Counted from the first letter of the stretch, positions 18,551 through 30,270 are shown. The stretch is 64,000 nt of DNA from Nitrosomonadales bacterium (GCA_016214695.1 JACRNY010000001.1:124001-188000); one strand, 5' to 3'. Numbers and translations: made by a program. The notes: a model not told the origin generated them from the letters alone.

Positions 18551-20038
18551 ATGAGTGCCAACGTAGACATGAACAACCGCCCTGCTCCCGATCAGGTGCT
18601 GGTGGATATCGCCAAGTATGTGTGCAGCTTCGAGATCAAATCCAATGAAGCCTACGACACCGCGCGCAACTGCCTGATCGACACGCTGGGCTGCGGCCTG
18701 CTGGCCTTGCGCTTCCCCGAGTGCACCAAGCACCTCGGCCCCATCGTGCCGGGAACGACGGTGCGCAACGGTGCGCGCGTGCCGGGCACTTCGCACGAAC
18801 TCGACCCGGTGAAGGCCGCGTGGGACATCGGCGCGATGGTGCGCTGGCTGGATTACAACGACACCTGGCTGGCCGCGGAATGGGGCCATCCTTCCGACAA
18901 CCTCGGCGGCATCCTCGCCGTGGCGGATTACCTTTCGCGTTGCCGCGTGAGCGAAGGCAAGCCCGCACTGACCATGCGCGAGGTGCTGACCGCGATGATC
19001 AAGGCGCACGAGATCCAGGGCGTGCTGGCGCTGGAGAACAGCTTCAACCGCGTCGGTCTCGACCACGTCATCCTGGTGAAAGTGGCATCGGCTGCGGTGG
19101 TGACACGACTGCTCGGCGGTACCGAGACTCAGGTGGTGGATGCACTGTCGCAGGCCTTCGTTGACGGTCAGGCGCTGCGCACCTACCGCCATGCGCCGAA
19201 CGCCGGTTCGCGCAAATCCTGGGCGGCGGGCGACGCGACTTCGCGCGCCGTGCGTCTGGCGATGATAACGATGGCGGGCGAGATGGGCATCCCCGGCGCG
19301 CTGACCGCGCCGCAGTGGGGCTTCTACGACGTGCTGTTCAGCAAGACCAACAAGGACCAGAAGCTGAAGCCGGAAGAACAGCGCAAGTTCTCACTGCCGC
19401 AACCCTACGGCAGCTACGTGATGGAACAGATCCTGTTCAAAATCTCCTTCCCCGCCGAGTTCCACTCGCAGACCGCGTGCGAATGTGCGATGAAGCTGCA
19501 TCCGCTGGTGAAGGACCGTCTCAACGACATCGCGAAGATCGTCATCACCACGCACGAGTCGGCCATCCGCATCATCTCCAAGGTCGGCCCGCTGGCCAAC
19601 CCGGCCGACCGCGACCACTGTCTGCAATACATGGTGGCCGTGCCGCTAGCGTTCGGCGATCTGGTGGCGGAGAACTATGAAGACAGCTTCCACCATGCCC
19701 ACCCCATCATCGACGAGTTGCGCGACAAGATGGAAGTCGTGGAAGATGCCCGCTACACCAGGGAATATCTGGAGGCGGACAAACGCTCGATCGCCAACGC
19801 CATCCAGGTGTTCTTCAAGGACGGCAGCAGCACGGAAAAGGTTGCGGTGGAATACCCCATCGGCCACCGCCGCCGCCGCGCCGAAGGCATCCCGGTGCTG
19901 GAGCAAAAGTTCCTCGACAACCTGCGCACGCGTTTCCCCGAGGCGCGCTGCCAGCAGATCATGGCGCTGTGCCTGGACCAGAAGAAACTGGAAGCGATGG
20001 CGGTGAACGAGTTTGCGGAGTTGTTCTGCATCAATTGA
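18551..20038 (+). CDS. prpD: 2-methylcitrate dehydratase
   Basis: MmgE/PrpD family: [37 protein letters not shown]. Confidence 0.93.
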   Translation: MSANVDMNNRPAPDQVLVDIAKYVCSFEIKSNEAYDTARNCLIDTLGCGLLALRFPECTKHLGPIVPGTTVRNGARVPGTSHELDPVKAAWDIGAMVRWLDYNDTWLAAEWGHPSDNLGGILAVADYLSRCRVSEGKPALTMREVLTAMIKAHEIQGVLALENSFNRVGLDHVILVKVASAAVVTRLLGGTETQVVDALSQAFVDGQALRTYRHAPNAGSRKSWAAGDATSRAVRLAMITMAGEMGIPGALTAPQWGFYDVLFSKTNKDQKLKPEEQRKFSLPQPYGSYVMEQILFKISFPAEFHSQTACECAMKLHPLVKDRLNDIAKIVITTHESAIRIISKVGPLANPADRDHCLQYMVAVPLAFGDLVAENYEDSFHHAHPIIDELRDKMEVVEDARYTREYLEADKRSIANAIQVFFKDGSSTEKVAVEYPIGHRRRRAEGIPVLEQKFLDNLRTRFPEARCQQIMALCLDQKKLEAMAVNEFAELFCIN

Positions 20039-20055
20039 ACCAAGCAAATCCGGGG

Positions 20056-20139
20056 CCGTTCGTGGTGTACCCGCAAGGGGTAGGCCGTGGCTGTAAGGGG
20101 CATTCTCCCCAACAGCACACGCACAGCCTGTCGAACCAT
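20056..20139. repeat. 84-bp dispersed repeat, copy 2 (prpD-prpE junction)
   Basis: 83/84 identical to 2541-2624. Confidence 0.9.
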
Positions 20140-20146
20140 GAGCGGC

Positions 20147-20171
20147 CCTTCGACAAGCTCAGGGCGAACGG
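20147..20171. repeat. Single arm of the TTCGACARGCTCAGG repeat
   Basis: CCTTCGACAAGCTCAGGGCGAACGG. Confidence 0.85.
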
Positions 20172-20213
20172 AGCCTTGATATGGTCGAGAACCAACGACA
20201 AGGGAGGATCGAA

Positions 20214-22103
20214 ATGAGTTACCAATCAGAGTACGACCGTTCGATGCAGGATCCGGAGGGCTTCTGGCGCGACCAGGCCAAGGCGCTGGAGTGGTACAAG
20301 TTCCCGCAACAGATTTTGAGCAAGGATGCCGACGGCATCGGCCACTGGTTCGCCGACGGCGAGATGAACACGGCCTATATGGCGCTGGACCATCATGTGA
20401 AGAACGGCCGCGGCGGGCAGACTGCGATCATCTACGACTCTCCCGTTACCGAGACCAAAAAGAAAATCACCTATGCCGAACTGACCGACCAGGTCGCGCG
20501 CACGGCGGGCATGCTGGCGAACCTCGGCGTGGTCAAGGGCGACCGCGTCATCATCTACATGCCGATGATCCCCGAAGCCGTGGTCGCCATGCTGGCGGTG
20601 GCGCGGCTGGGCGCGATCCACTCGGTGGTGTTCGGCGGTTTCGCGCCGCCCGAACTGGCGGTGCGCATCGACGATGCCACGCCCAAGGTCATCATGACCG
20701 CTTCCTGCGGCATCGAGGTGAAGCGCGTCATCGAATACAAGCCGCTGGTGGACAAGGCCTTCGAGCTGGCGAAGCACAAGCCGCAAAGCTGCGTGGTGCT
20801 GCAACGCCCGCAGGCGACCGCGCCGCTGATCGCCGGACGCGACCACGACTGGTCGGCCTTGCTGGCAAAAGCCAAAGCGGTCGGCTGCACGCCGGTGAAA
20901 GGCAGCGACCCGCTCTACATCCTCTACACCTCGGGTACGACGGGCAAACCGAAAGGCGTGGTGCGCGAGAACGGCGGCCATGCCGTCGCGCTCAACTACA
21001 GCATGAAGGCGATCTATAACGTCGAAGCGGGCGATGTGTTCTGGGCCGCGTCGGACGTGGGCTGGGTGGTCGGCCACTCCTACATCGTGTACGGCCCGCT
21101 GCTGCACGGCTGCACGACCATCGTGTATGAAGGCAAACCCATCATGACGCCGGATGCGGGCGCGCTATGGCGCATCATCTCCGAGTACAAGGTGAAATCG
21201 TTCTTCACTGCCCCCACCGCATTCCGCGCGGTGAAGAAGGAAGATCCCGAGGCCTTGCTGATGAAGCCTTACGACCTGAGCAATCTGCAGGTCATCTTCT
21301 CTGCGGGCGAACGTCTCGATCCGCCGACACAGGAATGGCTGACCGACAAGAGCGGCAAGACTGTGGTGGATCACTGGTGGCAGACCGAGACCGGTTGGGG
21401 CATCACCGCCAACCTGTGGGGCGTGGAACCGAAGCCGGTGAAGTTCGGCTCCTCCACCCTGCCCACGCCCGGCTTCGACGTGCGCATCCTCGACGAGAAC
21501 GGCAAGCAGCTCGCGCGCAACGAACAGGGCTACATCGCCATCAAGCTGCCGCTGCCGCCGAGCTGCCTGAACCGCATCTGGGGCGACGACAACAAGTTCC
21601 GCGACGGCTATCTGAGTTTCCTGCCCGGTTACTACACCACCGGCGACGGCGGCTACATCGACGATGCCGGGTATGTGTTCGTGATGGGCCGCGTGGACGA
21701 TGTGATCAACGTGGCGGGACACCGTCTCTCCACCGGCGAGATCGAGGAAGTGGTGGCGGGCCATCCGGCGGTGGCCGAGTGCGCCGTCATCGCACGCGAC
21801 GACGAGTTGAAGGGTCAGATACCGATGGGACTGGTGGTGCTGAAATCCGGCGCGACCATCGCGGAAGAAGCCTTGCAGAAGGAACTGGTCAGCCGCATCC
21901 GCGAGAACATCGGCGCCATCGCCTGCTACAAGGACACCGTGATCCTCAAGCGCCTGCCCAAGACGCGCTCGGGCAAGACACTGCGCAAGACGCTGAACGG
22001 CATCGTCAACGGCAAGGAATACAACGTGCCCTCGACCATCGACGATCCGGGCGTGATCCCCGAGATCATCGAGACGTTACGCGGCAAGGGCTTCGTCAAA
22101 TAA
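20214..22103 (+). CDS. prpE: Propionyl-CoA synthetase (propionate-CoA ligase)
   Basis: AMP-binding [48 protein letters not shown]; prp context; start at MSYQSEYDRS. Confidence 0.9.
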   Translation: MSYQSEYDRSMQDPEGFWRDQAKALEWYKFPQQILSKDADGIGHWFADGEMNTAYMALDHHVKNGRGGQTAIIYDSPVTETKKKITYAELTDQVARTAGMLANLGVVKGDRVIIYMPMIPEAVVAMLAVARLGAIHSVVFGGFAPPELAVRIDDATPKVIMTASCGIEVKRVIEYKPLVDKAFELAKHKPQSCVVLQRPQATAPLIAGRDHDWSALLAKAKAVGCTPVKGSDPLYILYTSGTTGKPKGVVRENGGHAVALNYSMKAIYNVEAGDVFWAASDVGWVVGHSYIVYGPLLHGCTTIVYEGKPIMTPDAGALWRIISEYKVKSFFTAPTAFRAVKKEDPEALLMKPYDLSNLQVIFSAGERLDPPTQEWLTDKSGKTVVDHWWQTETGWGITANLWGVEPKPVKFGSSTLPTPGFDVRILDENGKQLARNEQGYIAIKLPLPPSCLNRIWGDDNKFRDGYLSFLPGYYTTGDGGYIDDAGYVFVMGRVDDVINVAGHRLSTGEIEEVVAGHPAVAECAVIARDDELKGQIPMGLVVLKSGATIAEEALQKELVSRIRENIGAIACYKDTVILKRLPKTRSGKTLRKTLNGIVNGKEYNVPSTIDDPGVIPEIIETLRGKGFVK

Positions 22104-22105
22104 AC

Positions 22106-22179
22106 GTAGGGTGGGCACGGTTTTCGTGCCCACGCGTTGTGCGCTAACCGCGTGGGCACGAAAACCGTGCCCACCCTAC
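22106..22179. repeat. Perfect 31-bp inverted repeat with 12-nt loop (GTAGGGTGGGCACGG family)
   Basis: GTAGGGTGGGCACGGTTTTCGTGCCCACGCG-N12-CGCGTGGGCACGAAAACCGTGCCCACCCTAC. Confidence 0.95.
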
Positions 22180-22197
22180 CTGGCTTTGTGAAGTCGG

Positions 22198-22221
22198 GTA
22201 GGGTGCGCAAGCGCACCCTAC
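22198..22221. repeat. Perfect palindrome GTAGGGTGCGCAAGCGCACCCTAC
   Basis: 24-nt self-complementary sequence overlapping the stop codon of the cupin gene. Confidence 0.95.
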
Positions 22222-22709
22222 ATTTTGTCGCCGACCTGCGCTTTCGCGTACCACGCGTTTAGTTCGGCGGCACTGCGCGCTTTGCCCCAAGCCGCGATAT
22301 CGGCCTCGGCGTTGGGTGCATAAGGGCCGTGCTTCACCTCAAAGATCACCGCACCGACATCGCGCGACAGCACGGCATGCCAGCCGCCCGCGGGGATCTC
22401 GACCACATGCGTGTCCTCGCCCAGTTCGGCGCGTGCCATGACCTTGCCCGCATCGTCGAACACCAGCACGGTGAAGCGGCCGCGCAGCGGTGTCAGCACT
22501 TCCCAGGTATGCGGATGGCGGTGCGGGAAGATCAGGGTGTCCGGCTCCATGGCGATGGCGAGACGCTGGATGGGATCGCCCAGATCCGTATGCAGGTTGG
22601 AATTGGCGCGCAGGCGCGGTGATTGGGCGGCTTGCTGGCCGAGGGCGGTCAGGTCGGCATAGGTCAGTTTCTTCAAAATATCTCTCCTTGATGGGCGAAA
22701 TTCTCTCAT
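22218..22709 (-). CDS. WbuC-like cupin-fold protein
   Basis: PHRHPHTWEVLTPLRGRFTVLVFDDAGKV...VEIPAGGWHAV; start at MREFRPSRRD. Confidence 0.75.
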   Translation of the reverse strand: MREFRPSRRDILKKLTYADLTALGQQAAQSPRLRANSNLHTDLGDPIQRLAIAMEPDTLIFPHRHPHTWEVLTPLRGRFTVLVFDDAGKVMARAELGEDTHVVEIPAGGWHAVLSRDVGAVIFEVKHGPYAPNAEADIAAWGKARSAAELNAWYAKAQVGDKM

Positions 22710-22748
22710 GCTTTTAACAGCGCGCCACAACAGATAGAATCCCGCCCC

Positions 22749-23720
22749 ATGCCCACCTTCTTCGCTCATCTTCGTACTGGTTGCATCGCCGCCGCGTTTT
22801 GCGCATGCACCTCTGCTGCAACAGCCGAAGAAGCCTACCCGGCAGACAAGAAGGTCGAGGAATCCCAGATCGGCATCCCGGCCAAGTCGGAATTGGTGTT
22901 CGAGCTCGACCCCTACTACACCTCGGTCGGCTATAACGTGCCGCTCACCAACAAACCCATCCCCACCATCACCTCGGACAACGAAGCGGTCATCTACCGC
23001 GACCTCATCGAGGGCTCGCTCATCCCGCGCTACATGGTGCTGGAAGCCAGCGTGTACCCGGTCGCCGGCTTGAGCAGCTACATCAAGTCGCACTCGCCCA
23101 ACCTGTACCGCCAGGGCGAGATTGGCCACAGCGGCATCAACCTGTTCGAGTCCGCCACCGCCGGTTTCCAGGAACCGTGGGCGGTTTCGGCGTTCTTCGG
23201 CAACGTGGCCAAGCTCAAACGTCCCAAAGAGACCCGCCACGGCAACAACTACGGCTATACCGGCTACCTGTTAAGCGCCGGCAACAAGCACATCAAAAAC
23301 AACACGCTGGTCGCCGACGACTGGTTCGAGTTCGAATGGAAGATCAAAGGCAAGATCGATTATCCGAATGAGAAGCTTTCCTGGAGCTTTCGCGTCGGCG
23401 GGAGATGGAACCACAACCGGGACGTGAACGACGTCACCTACATCAGCCTGCACCGCAGCAACCTCAACCTGCGCTATTCCTTCCTGGAGTGGCTGGAGAA
23501 CGCCAATTACGACCTGCGCGCACACTTCCTGCAGAACGGCGGGCAGATGGTGCGCCTGGAGCTGATCGCCGGGAAGAAGGTGCCGGTGGAGGGGTGGAGC
23601 TACACGCCGACGCTGGACATCGGTTTCGTATGGAGCAGCCCGAACGAGTATGCCGGCGCGCTCCGGGACAACCGCGGCAACACCACCACGCTGGTGTTCC
23701 GGCCCTCGCTGGAGTTCTGA
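22749..23720 (+). CDS. Putative outer membrane protein (signal peptide, beta-rich, C-terminal Phe)
   Basis: N-terminal signal-like sequence, alternating amphipathic strands, terminal LVFRPSLEF. Confidence 0.6.
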   Translation: MPTFFAHLRTGCIAAAFCACTSAATAEEAYPADKKVEESQIGIPAKSELVFELDPYYTSVGYNVPLTNKPIPTITSDNEAVIYRDLIEGSLIPRYMVLEASVYPVAGLSSYIKSHSPNLYRQGEIGHSGINLFESATAGFQEPWAVSAFFGNVAKLKRPKETRHGNNYGYTGYLLSAGNKHIKNNTLVADDWFEFEWKIKGKIDYPNEKLSWSFRVGGRWNHNRDVNDVTYISLHRSNLNLRYSFLEWLENANYDLRAHFLQNGGQMVRLELIAGKKVPVEGWSYTPTLDIGFVWSSPNEYAGALRDNRGNTTTLVFRPSLEF

Positions 23721-23803
23721 TCCGGCGTTGTCTCGTCATCAATTCGTAGCAATGGCAGGTTATAAGCAGCACCCAACAATAAAGCTGTAGCCAGGGAGAA
23801 CAC

Positions 23804-25609
23804 ATGCACGCCAGAACCGACCTCATCGCGCAGGATGTCGCCGTCACGCTTGACGGCCTGTTCCAGGAGCGCGTGCGCCGCTCGCCGCACAAGACCGCCT
23901 ACCGCTATTTCGACGACCACCGCTGCGAGTGGCGCGAACTGACCTGGCGCGAGATGGAACATGAGATCGCACGCTGGCAAGCCGCCATGACGCGTGAAGG
24001 CCTGCAACCCGGCGACCGTATCGCCATCATGCTGAAGAACTGCCCGCAGTGGGTGGTGTTCGACCAGGCCGCGCTGGGCCTGGGCCTGGTCACCGTGCCG
24101 CTGTATGTCAACGACCGCCCGGAGAACGTCGCGTATGTGCTGCAGGACTCCGGCGCGAAGCTGCTGCTGATCGACAACGCGACACACTGGCACCCGCTGC
24201 ACGAGGCCTGCGCCGGCCTCGATTCGCTGGCCCGCATCGTCACCCTGCGCACCCCGCCGGAGGGCGACAACGACGAGCGTCTGCGCAGCGTGGACGAGTG
24301 GCTGCCGGAGCAGAACGCCGGTTTCCGCCATCTGGTCAGCGATCCGGCGACGCTGGCCACCATCGTCTATACCTCGGGCACCACCGGCAAATCGAAAGGC
24401 GTGATGCTGAGCCACCGCAATCTGCTCAGCAATACGGCGGGATCACTGCGCTGCTTCGATGTCTTTCCCGACGACCTGTTCCTTTCCTTCCTGCCACTGT
24501 CGCATTCGCTGGAGCGCACGGCGGGGTATTACGTGCCGGTGATGGCCGACTCCATGGTCGCCTATGCGCGCTCGGTGCAGCAGTTGCAGGAAGACCTGGC
24601 GCTGCTGCGTCCGACCGTACTCATCACCGTACCGCGCATCTTCGAGCGCATCCAGGCCGGCATACGCAGCAAGCTGGACAAGGGGCCGGCCTCGCGACGC
24701 CGCCTGTTCGCGCTGGCCATAGATATCGGCTATCGCAGATTCGAACATGCGCAGGGGCGCGCATCGTGGCACCCGAAATTGCTGCTGTGGCCGCTCCTCA
24801 AGAAACTGGTGGCAGACAAACTGACCGCACGCCTCGGCGGCCGCTTGCGCGTCGCCGTGTCGGGCGGCGCGGCACTCTCGATGGACAACGCACGCACCTT
24901 CATCGGCCTCGGCCTGCCCATCCTGCAGGGTTACGGTCTCTCCGAAACCAGCCCGGTGATCAGCGTGAACCGTCTTGAGGACAACCTGCCCAGCAGCGTC
25001 GGCCAGCCGCTGCCCAATCTGGAAATGCGGCTGGGAGAGCACAACGCGCTGGAGGTGCGCGGGCCCAGCGTGATGATGGGCTACTGGAACAACGAGACCG
25101 CGACCAGCGCCATGATCAGCGCCGACGGCTGGCTCAACACCGGCGACGTGGCCAGTATCGACAAGGACGGCCGCATCGCCATCACCGGGCGCATCAAGGA
25201 GATCATCGTGCTGTCCAACGGCGAGAAGGTGCCGCCCAACGACATGGAGGCAGCCATCCTCGCCGATCCCCTGTTCGAACAACTGATGGTGGTGGGCGAA
25301 GGCAAGGCCTATCTCGGCCTGCTGGCTGTGGTGAACCGCGAACGCTGGGTCGCCGCCATGCAGGAGCGCAGCCTGCCTGCCGAATGGCCGGAGAGCCTGC
25401 ACAATTCGCAGGCCAAGGCCTATGCGCTGCAACGCGTGACGCAGCAGATACAGTCCTTCCCCGGCTATGCGCGCATCCGCCGCATCGCACTGCTGAGCGA
25501 GGCATGGACCATAGAGAACGGCCTGCTCACGCCCACCCTGAAGATCAAACGCGCCAAGGTACTGGAGCGCTTCAAGAAAGATTTTGACACTCTGTACGAC
25601 GGATACTGA
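23804..25609 (+). CDS. AMP-dependent long-chain fatty acyl-CoA synthetase
   Basis: [53 protein letters not shown]. Confidence 0.9.
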   Translation: MHARTDLIAQDVAVTLDGLFQERVRRSPHKTAYRYFDDHRCEWRELTWREMEHEIARWQAAMTREGLQPGDRIAIMLKNCPQWVVFDQAALGLGLVTVPLYVNDRPENVAYVLQDSGAKLLLIDNATHWHPLHEACAGLDSLARIVTLRTPPEGDNDERLRSVDEWLPEQNAGFRHLVSDPATLATIVYTSGTTGKSKGVMLSHRNLLSNTAGSLRCFDVFPDDLFLSFLPLSHSLERTAGYYVPVMADSMVAYARSVQQLQEDLALLRPTVLITVPRIFERIQAGIRSKLDKGPASRRRLFALAIDIGYRRFEHAQGRASWHPKLLLWPLLKKLVADKLTARLGGRLRVAVSGGAALSMDNARTFIGLGLPILQGYGLSETSPVISVNRLEDNLPSSVGQPLPNLEMRLGEHNALEVRGPSVMMGYWNNETATSAMISADGWLNTGDVASIDKDGRIAITGRIKEIIVLSNGEKVPPNDMEAAILADPLFEQLMVVGEGKAYLGLLAVVNRERWVAAMQERSLPAEWPESLHNSQAKAYALQRVTQQIQSFPGYARIRRIALLSEAWTIENGLLTPTLKIKRAKVLERFKKDFDTLYDGY

Positions 25610-25665
25610 GCGCATAGCAGCACATCGAAAGACGGGCTACACTCTGTATCCCACAGGAGCGCGCA

Positions 25666-27177
25666 ATGAAATTCCGCGAAATCTTTCGTACCGTCCGCCC
25701 CCTCATCTCGGCGCTGGCTGTCATCGCGACCGCTGCCGTACTCGTCTTCGCGATCTACTTCACCGAACTCGGCCTGCAGTGGGTCACTTTCCTGGCCGGC
25801 ATACTGGTGGCGGCGATCCTGGCGGAAGCGACGCGGGTGTCGCGCATAGAATGGCTTGCCACGCTGCGCTCGGCCAAACTGTCGGCCGTGAAGGACAAAC
25901 TGGAACGCGAGAGCTATCTGCGCAAGGCAGCCGAAGCGACCGTCGCGACGAACAAGCCGAAGCTGCACCTGCTCGATGAGGCGATACCGACCATGGTCGC
26001 CCTCATCGATACCGAAGGAAATTGCCGCTACCACAATCGCGCATTCATGGAGTGGCTGCATCTGCGTCCGGAACATATCCAGGCCCAGCATATCCGCAAG
26101 ATACTGGGCCCCAGGATATACCAGGAGATAGCGACCGCAGTCCGCCAGTCCCTGGACGGGCATCCGGTGCACTACGAACAGACCCAGCGCATGCCGGACG
26201 GGGCGCTCTACAGATTGCACATCGAGCATCTGCCGCAATTCTCCGAGGACGGCAAAGTGACCGGGTTCTTCATGCTGATCAACGACATCACCGCCCCCGG
26301 CGATGTGCATCCATCAGCTCCGGCCGAGCACAAGACCGCGGCGACAGCCCCGGGGGAGAACGTCCCCGTCCACGACAGCACCTCTCCCCAGCAGACCTTC
26401 ATCGACTCCTTCTCCGAGCAGATCATCGGACAGAAGGATGCCTCGCACATCAGGGCCGCGATCGAGAACGGCGATTTCCAGTTATATTGCCAGCTCATCT
26501 CCCCGCTCAGGGAAGGCACCGGCGAGATCGAACATTACGAGATCCTGGTGCGCCTGCTGGGAGAAGAGGAAGGCATGATGCCGCCGGGAGCGTTCTTCCC
26601 ATTGGCCGAGAGATACGGGCTCATGCCGCATCTGGACCGCTGGGTGGTGCAACATGTGGCGGAATGGGTCTCGCACCAGCACACGCAGGAGGACGGCAAG
26701 ACAGCGACCTTCTTCATCAACGTCGCGGGCGCCACCATCGCCGATCCCGGCTTCCCGGAATTCCTGGAACTGACCCTGCTGGAATACGGCATTCCCGCCA
26801 CCAGCTTCTGCTTCGAGATACCCGATGCCGAACTCGCGGCCAGGAGCGCCTTCGTGGCGGAATTCGCGCGCAAGATCAGGGAGTGCGGCTGCCGCATCGC
26901 CATCAGTTGCTTCGGCCATGACCGCATCTCCTTCGACCTCATCCGCGGCTTCCGCGTGGATTTCCTCAAGATCGACGGCAGCATCGTCTTCAATTTCCTG
27001 CGCGACCCGGTGAATCTGGCCAAGCTGACCGCCATCGACAACGTGGCCAAGAAGATCGGCGTCAAGACCATCGCCGAACTGGTGGAAGACGAAGAGACCA
27101 TCGCCAAACTGAAGGAGATCGGCATCGATTACGCGCAAGGATTTGGCATCTCGCGACCGCGACCACTGGCCGAATGA
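25666..27177 (+). CDS. Membrane PAS-EAL domain protein with degenerate EAL catalytic residues
   Basis: Two N-terminal hydrophobic segments, PAS-like domain, EAL-like YEILVRLLGEE ... FEIPD ... AISCFGHD ... FLKIDGS ... ELVEDEE ... YAQGFGISRP. Confidence 0.85.
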   Translation: MKFREIFRTVRPLISALAVIATAAVLVFAIYFTELGLQWVTFLAGILVAAILAEATRVSRIEWLATLRSAKLSAVKDKLERESYLRKAAEATVATNKPKLHLLDEAIPTMVALIDTEGNCRYHNRAFMEWLHLRPEHIQAQHIRKILGPRIYQEIATAVRQSLDGHPVHYEQTQRMPDGALYRLHIEHLPQFSEDGKVTGFFMLINDITAPGDVHPSAPAEHKTAATAPGENVPVHDSTSPQQTFIDSFSEQIIGQKDASHIRAAIENGDFQLYCQLISPLREGTGEIEHYEILVRLLGEEEGMMPPGAFFPLAERYGLMPHLDRWVVQHVAEWVSHQHTQEDGKTATFFINVAGATIADPGFPEFLELTLLEYGIPATSFCFEIPDAELAARSAFVAEFARKIRECGCRIAISCFGHDRISFDLIRGFRVDFLKIDGSIVFNFLRDPVNLAKLTAIDNVAKKIGVKTIAELVEDEETIAKLKEIGIDYAQGFGISRPRPLAE

Positions 27178-27203
27178 TGTATTGACCGCATTGCCGGAAA
27201 CGC

Positions 27204-27234
27204 AAAGGCCCCGCAAGGATGCGGGGCCTTTTTG
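27204..27234 (+). terminator. Rho-independent terminator
   Basis: AAAGGCCCCGC-AAGGAT-GCGGGGCCTTTTTG. Confidence 0.85.
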
Positions 27235-27235
27235 T

Positions 27236-27311
27236 TGGTGGGTCGTGCGGGGATCGAACCTGCGACAAACGGATTAAGAGTCCGCTGCTCTACCAGCTGA
27301 GCTAACGACCC
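27236..27311 (-). tRNA. tRNA-Lys(CTT), CCA encoded
   Basis: GGGTCGTTAGCTCAGCTGGTAGAGCAGCGGACTCTTAATCCGTTTGTCGCAGGTTCGATCCCCGCACGACCCACCA; anticodon loop CTCTTAA. Confidence 0.95.
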
Positions 27312-27357
27312 GGAAGAGGCGCGCATTTTATGGGAGCAGCCGGAATTGTCAAGGAAT

Positions 27358-28419
<1,062 letters not shown>

Positions 28420-28425
<6 letters not shown>

Positions 28426-28884
28426 GACCCGAATCATAACCCGATAGCCCTGCCCGATGAGGCTGCCACGACGGCCTTTGCTGCACGTCTCGCCAAGGTG
28501 ATGCAGCCGGGGCTGGTGATCTATCTGCGCGGCGACCTCGGTGTGGGCAAGACCACGCTGGTGCGCGCGCTGCTGCATGCGCTGGGCTACGAGGGGCGCG
28601 TGAAGAGCCCCACCTACACTCTGGTTGAGCGCTACGAAGCGCGTAGGTTAAACTTGCGTCACTTCGACCTGTATCGCTTCCGCGATGCCGAAGAATGGGA
28701 GGGTTCCGGTTTCCGTGACGAGTTCGATGGGCACAACATTTGTCTGGTGGAGTGGCCTGAACAGGCCTCTGGATTGTTGCCCCCTGCGGATATCAGCATC
28801 ACCTTCGCGATACTCCAGGACGGGCGCGAGATCGTGCTCCATGCCTACACCGATGCGGGGCGCCAATGCTTAAGCGCGCTCTGA
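28420..28884 (+). CDS. tsaE: tRNA threonylcarbamoyladenosine biosynthesis ATPase
   Basis: LRGDLGVGKTTLVRALLHALGYEGRVKSPTYTLVERY...HFDLYRF; TTG start inferred, exact start uncertain. Confidence 0.85.
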
Positions 28885-30173
28885 TCCTTGTTCCCCTGCT
28901 GTTGTGGCTGCCCGCCGCTTGCGCGGAGATCGCCGTCAATGCGGCGCGTATCTGGCCGGCGCAGGATTACACGCGCCTGACGCTGGAATCGAAACGTGCC
29001 ATCCAGTACAAGCTGTTCACCCTCACCAACCCGAGCAGGCTGGTGATCGACCTCGACGATGTCGGGATCAACGCGACCCTGAACGAACTCGGCGGCAAGG
29101 TCGGCGACAACGACCCATATATAAAGAGTGTACGCGTCGGCCGCTTCAAGCCCGGCGTGATCCGCCTGGTGCTCGACCTCAAGACCGAGGTCAAACCGCA
29201 GTTGTTCAGCCTCAAGCCGGTGGCCGAATACGGCCATCGTCTGGTGCTGGACGTGTACCCGCTGGTCGCCATCGACCCCTTGATGGCCCTCGTACAGCAG
29301 GGCGAGAGCGGGCCGGCAGCCGGAGAGCCGCCTGCGGCCAGCGCGGCACCCGAGACTCCCGTGATCGAAGCCACCCCTGCTCCCGTGACTCTGCCGCCGC
29401 CCACGATCATGCCAGAGACGCCTTATGCGCCACCGTCGCGTCCCGAGTTGCGCAACCGCGTGCTGATCATCGCCATCGATGCCGGACACGGCGGCGAAGA
29501 CCCGGGCGCGCGCGGTTATCGCGGCACACGCGAGAAGGACGTGACACTGGCCATCGCGCGCAAGCTGAAAACCCAGATCGACGATACCCCCGGCATGCGC
29601 GCCATCCTTATTCGCGACGGCGACTACTTCATCCCGCTGGGCGGACGCGTGGAAAAGGCGGAGAAGGCGCATGCCGACCTGTTCGTCTCCATCCATGCCG
29701 ACGCCTTCGTGCGCTCGCATGCGCGCGGCTCGTCGGTATTCGCGCTGTCCCAGCACGGCGCCACCAGCGCCAGTGCGCGCCTGCTGGCGAAGAAAGAGAA
29801 CGACGCCGACCTCATCGGCGGTGTGAACATCGCGGTGAAAGACCCCTATCTGGCGCGCACACTGGTCGACCTGTCGCAGACCGCCGCCATCAGCGACAGC
29901 CTGAAACTGGCCAAGCATGTGCTCAAGGAAGTGGGACAGATCAACACCCTGCACCGCGGCCGCGTCGAACAGGCGGGCTTCGCCGTGCTGAAATCACCGG
30001 AGATCCCCTCGATACTGGTGGAGACCGCCTTCATCAGCAACCCTGCCGAAGAACAGCGGCTGAAGGATGACGCCTATCAGGACAAGATGGCACGCGCCCT
30101 GCTCGGCGGCATCAAGCGTTACTTCGCGCACAACCCCGCGCTGTCGAAACAGAGGATCGCAACCAGCGACTAG
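28866..30173 (+). CDS. amiC: N-acetylmuramoyl-L-alanine amidase with AMIN domain
   Basis: AMIN-like N-terminus; IAIDAGHGGEDPGARG, VSIHADAF, ILVETAFISNPAEE. Confidence 0.9.
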   Translation: MLKRALILVPLLLWLPAACAEIAVNAARIWPAQDYTRLTLESKRAIQYKLFTLTNPSRLVIDLDDVGINATLNELGGKVGDNDPYIKSVRVGRFKPGVIRLVLDLKTEVKPQLFSLKPVAEYGHRLVLDVYPLVAIDPLMALVQQGESGPAAGEPPAASAAPETPVIEATPAPVTLPPPTIMPETPYAPPSRPELRNRVLIIAIDAGHGGEDPGARGYRGTREKDVTLAIARKLKTQIDDTPGMRAILIRDGDYFIPLGGRVEKAEKAHADLFVSIHADAFVRSHARGSSVFALSQHGATSASARLLAKKENDADLIGGVNIAVKDPYLARTLVDLSQTAAISDSLKLAKHVLKEVGQINTLHRGRVEQAGFAVLKSPEIPSILVETAFISNPAEEQRLKDDAYQDKMARALLGGIKRYFAHNPALSKQRIATSD

Positions 30174-30270
30174 CTGCCGCCCACCTCTCCCGCAAGGCTT
30201 GCACCGGCAGGTAGAGGTCGCTGAATACCTTGCGCTGTGGACTTCAGGAAGCCAAAGGCGCATCGCCTGA

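Noticed and set aside
22749-25609. OMP and acyl-CoA ligase as part of a biosynthetic cluster
   Set aside because: No carrier protein, condensing or tailoring enzymes nearby; ligase looks like a generic long-chain acyl-CoA synthetase.
28904-30070. 388-aa alternative-frame ORF within amiC
   Set aside because: Arg-rich out-of-frame translation; amiC frame has clear amidase motifs.
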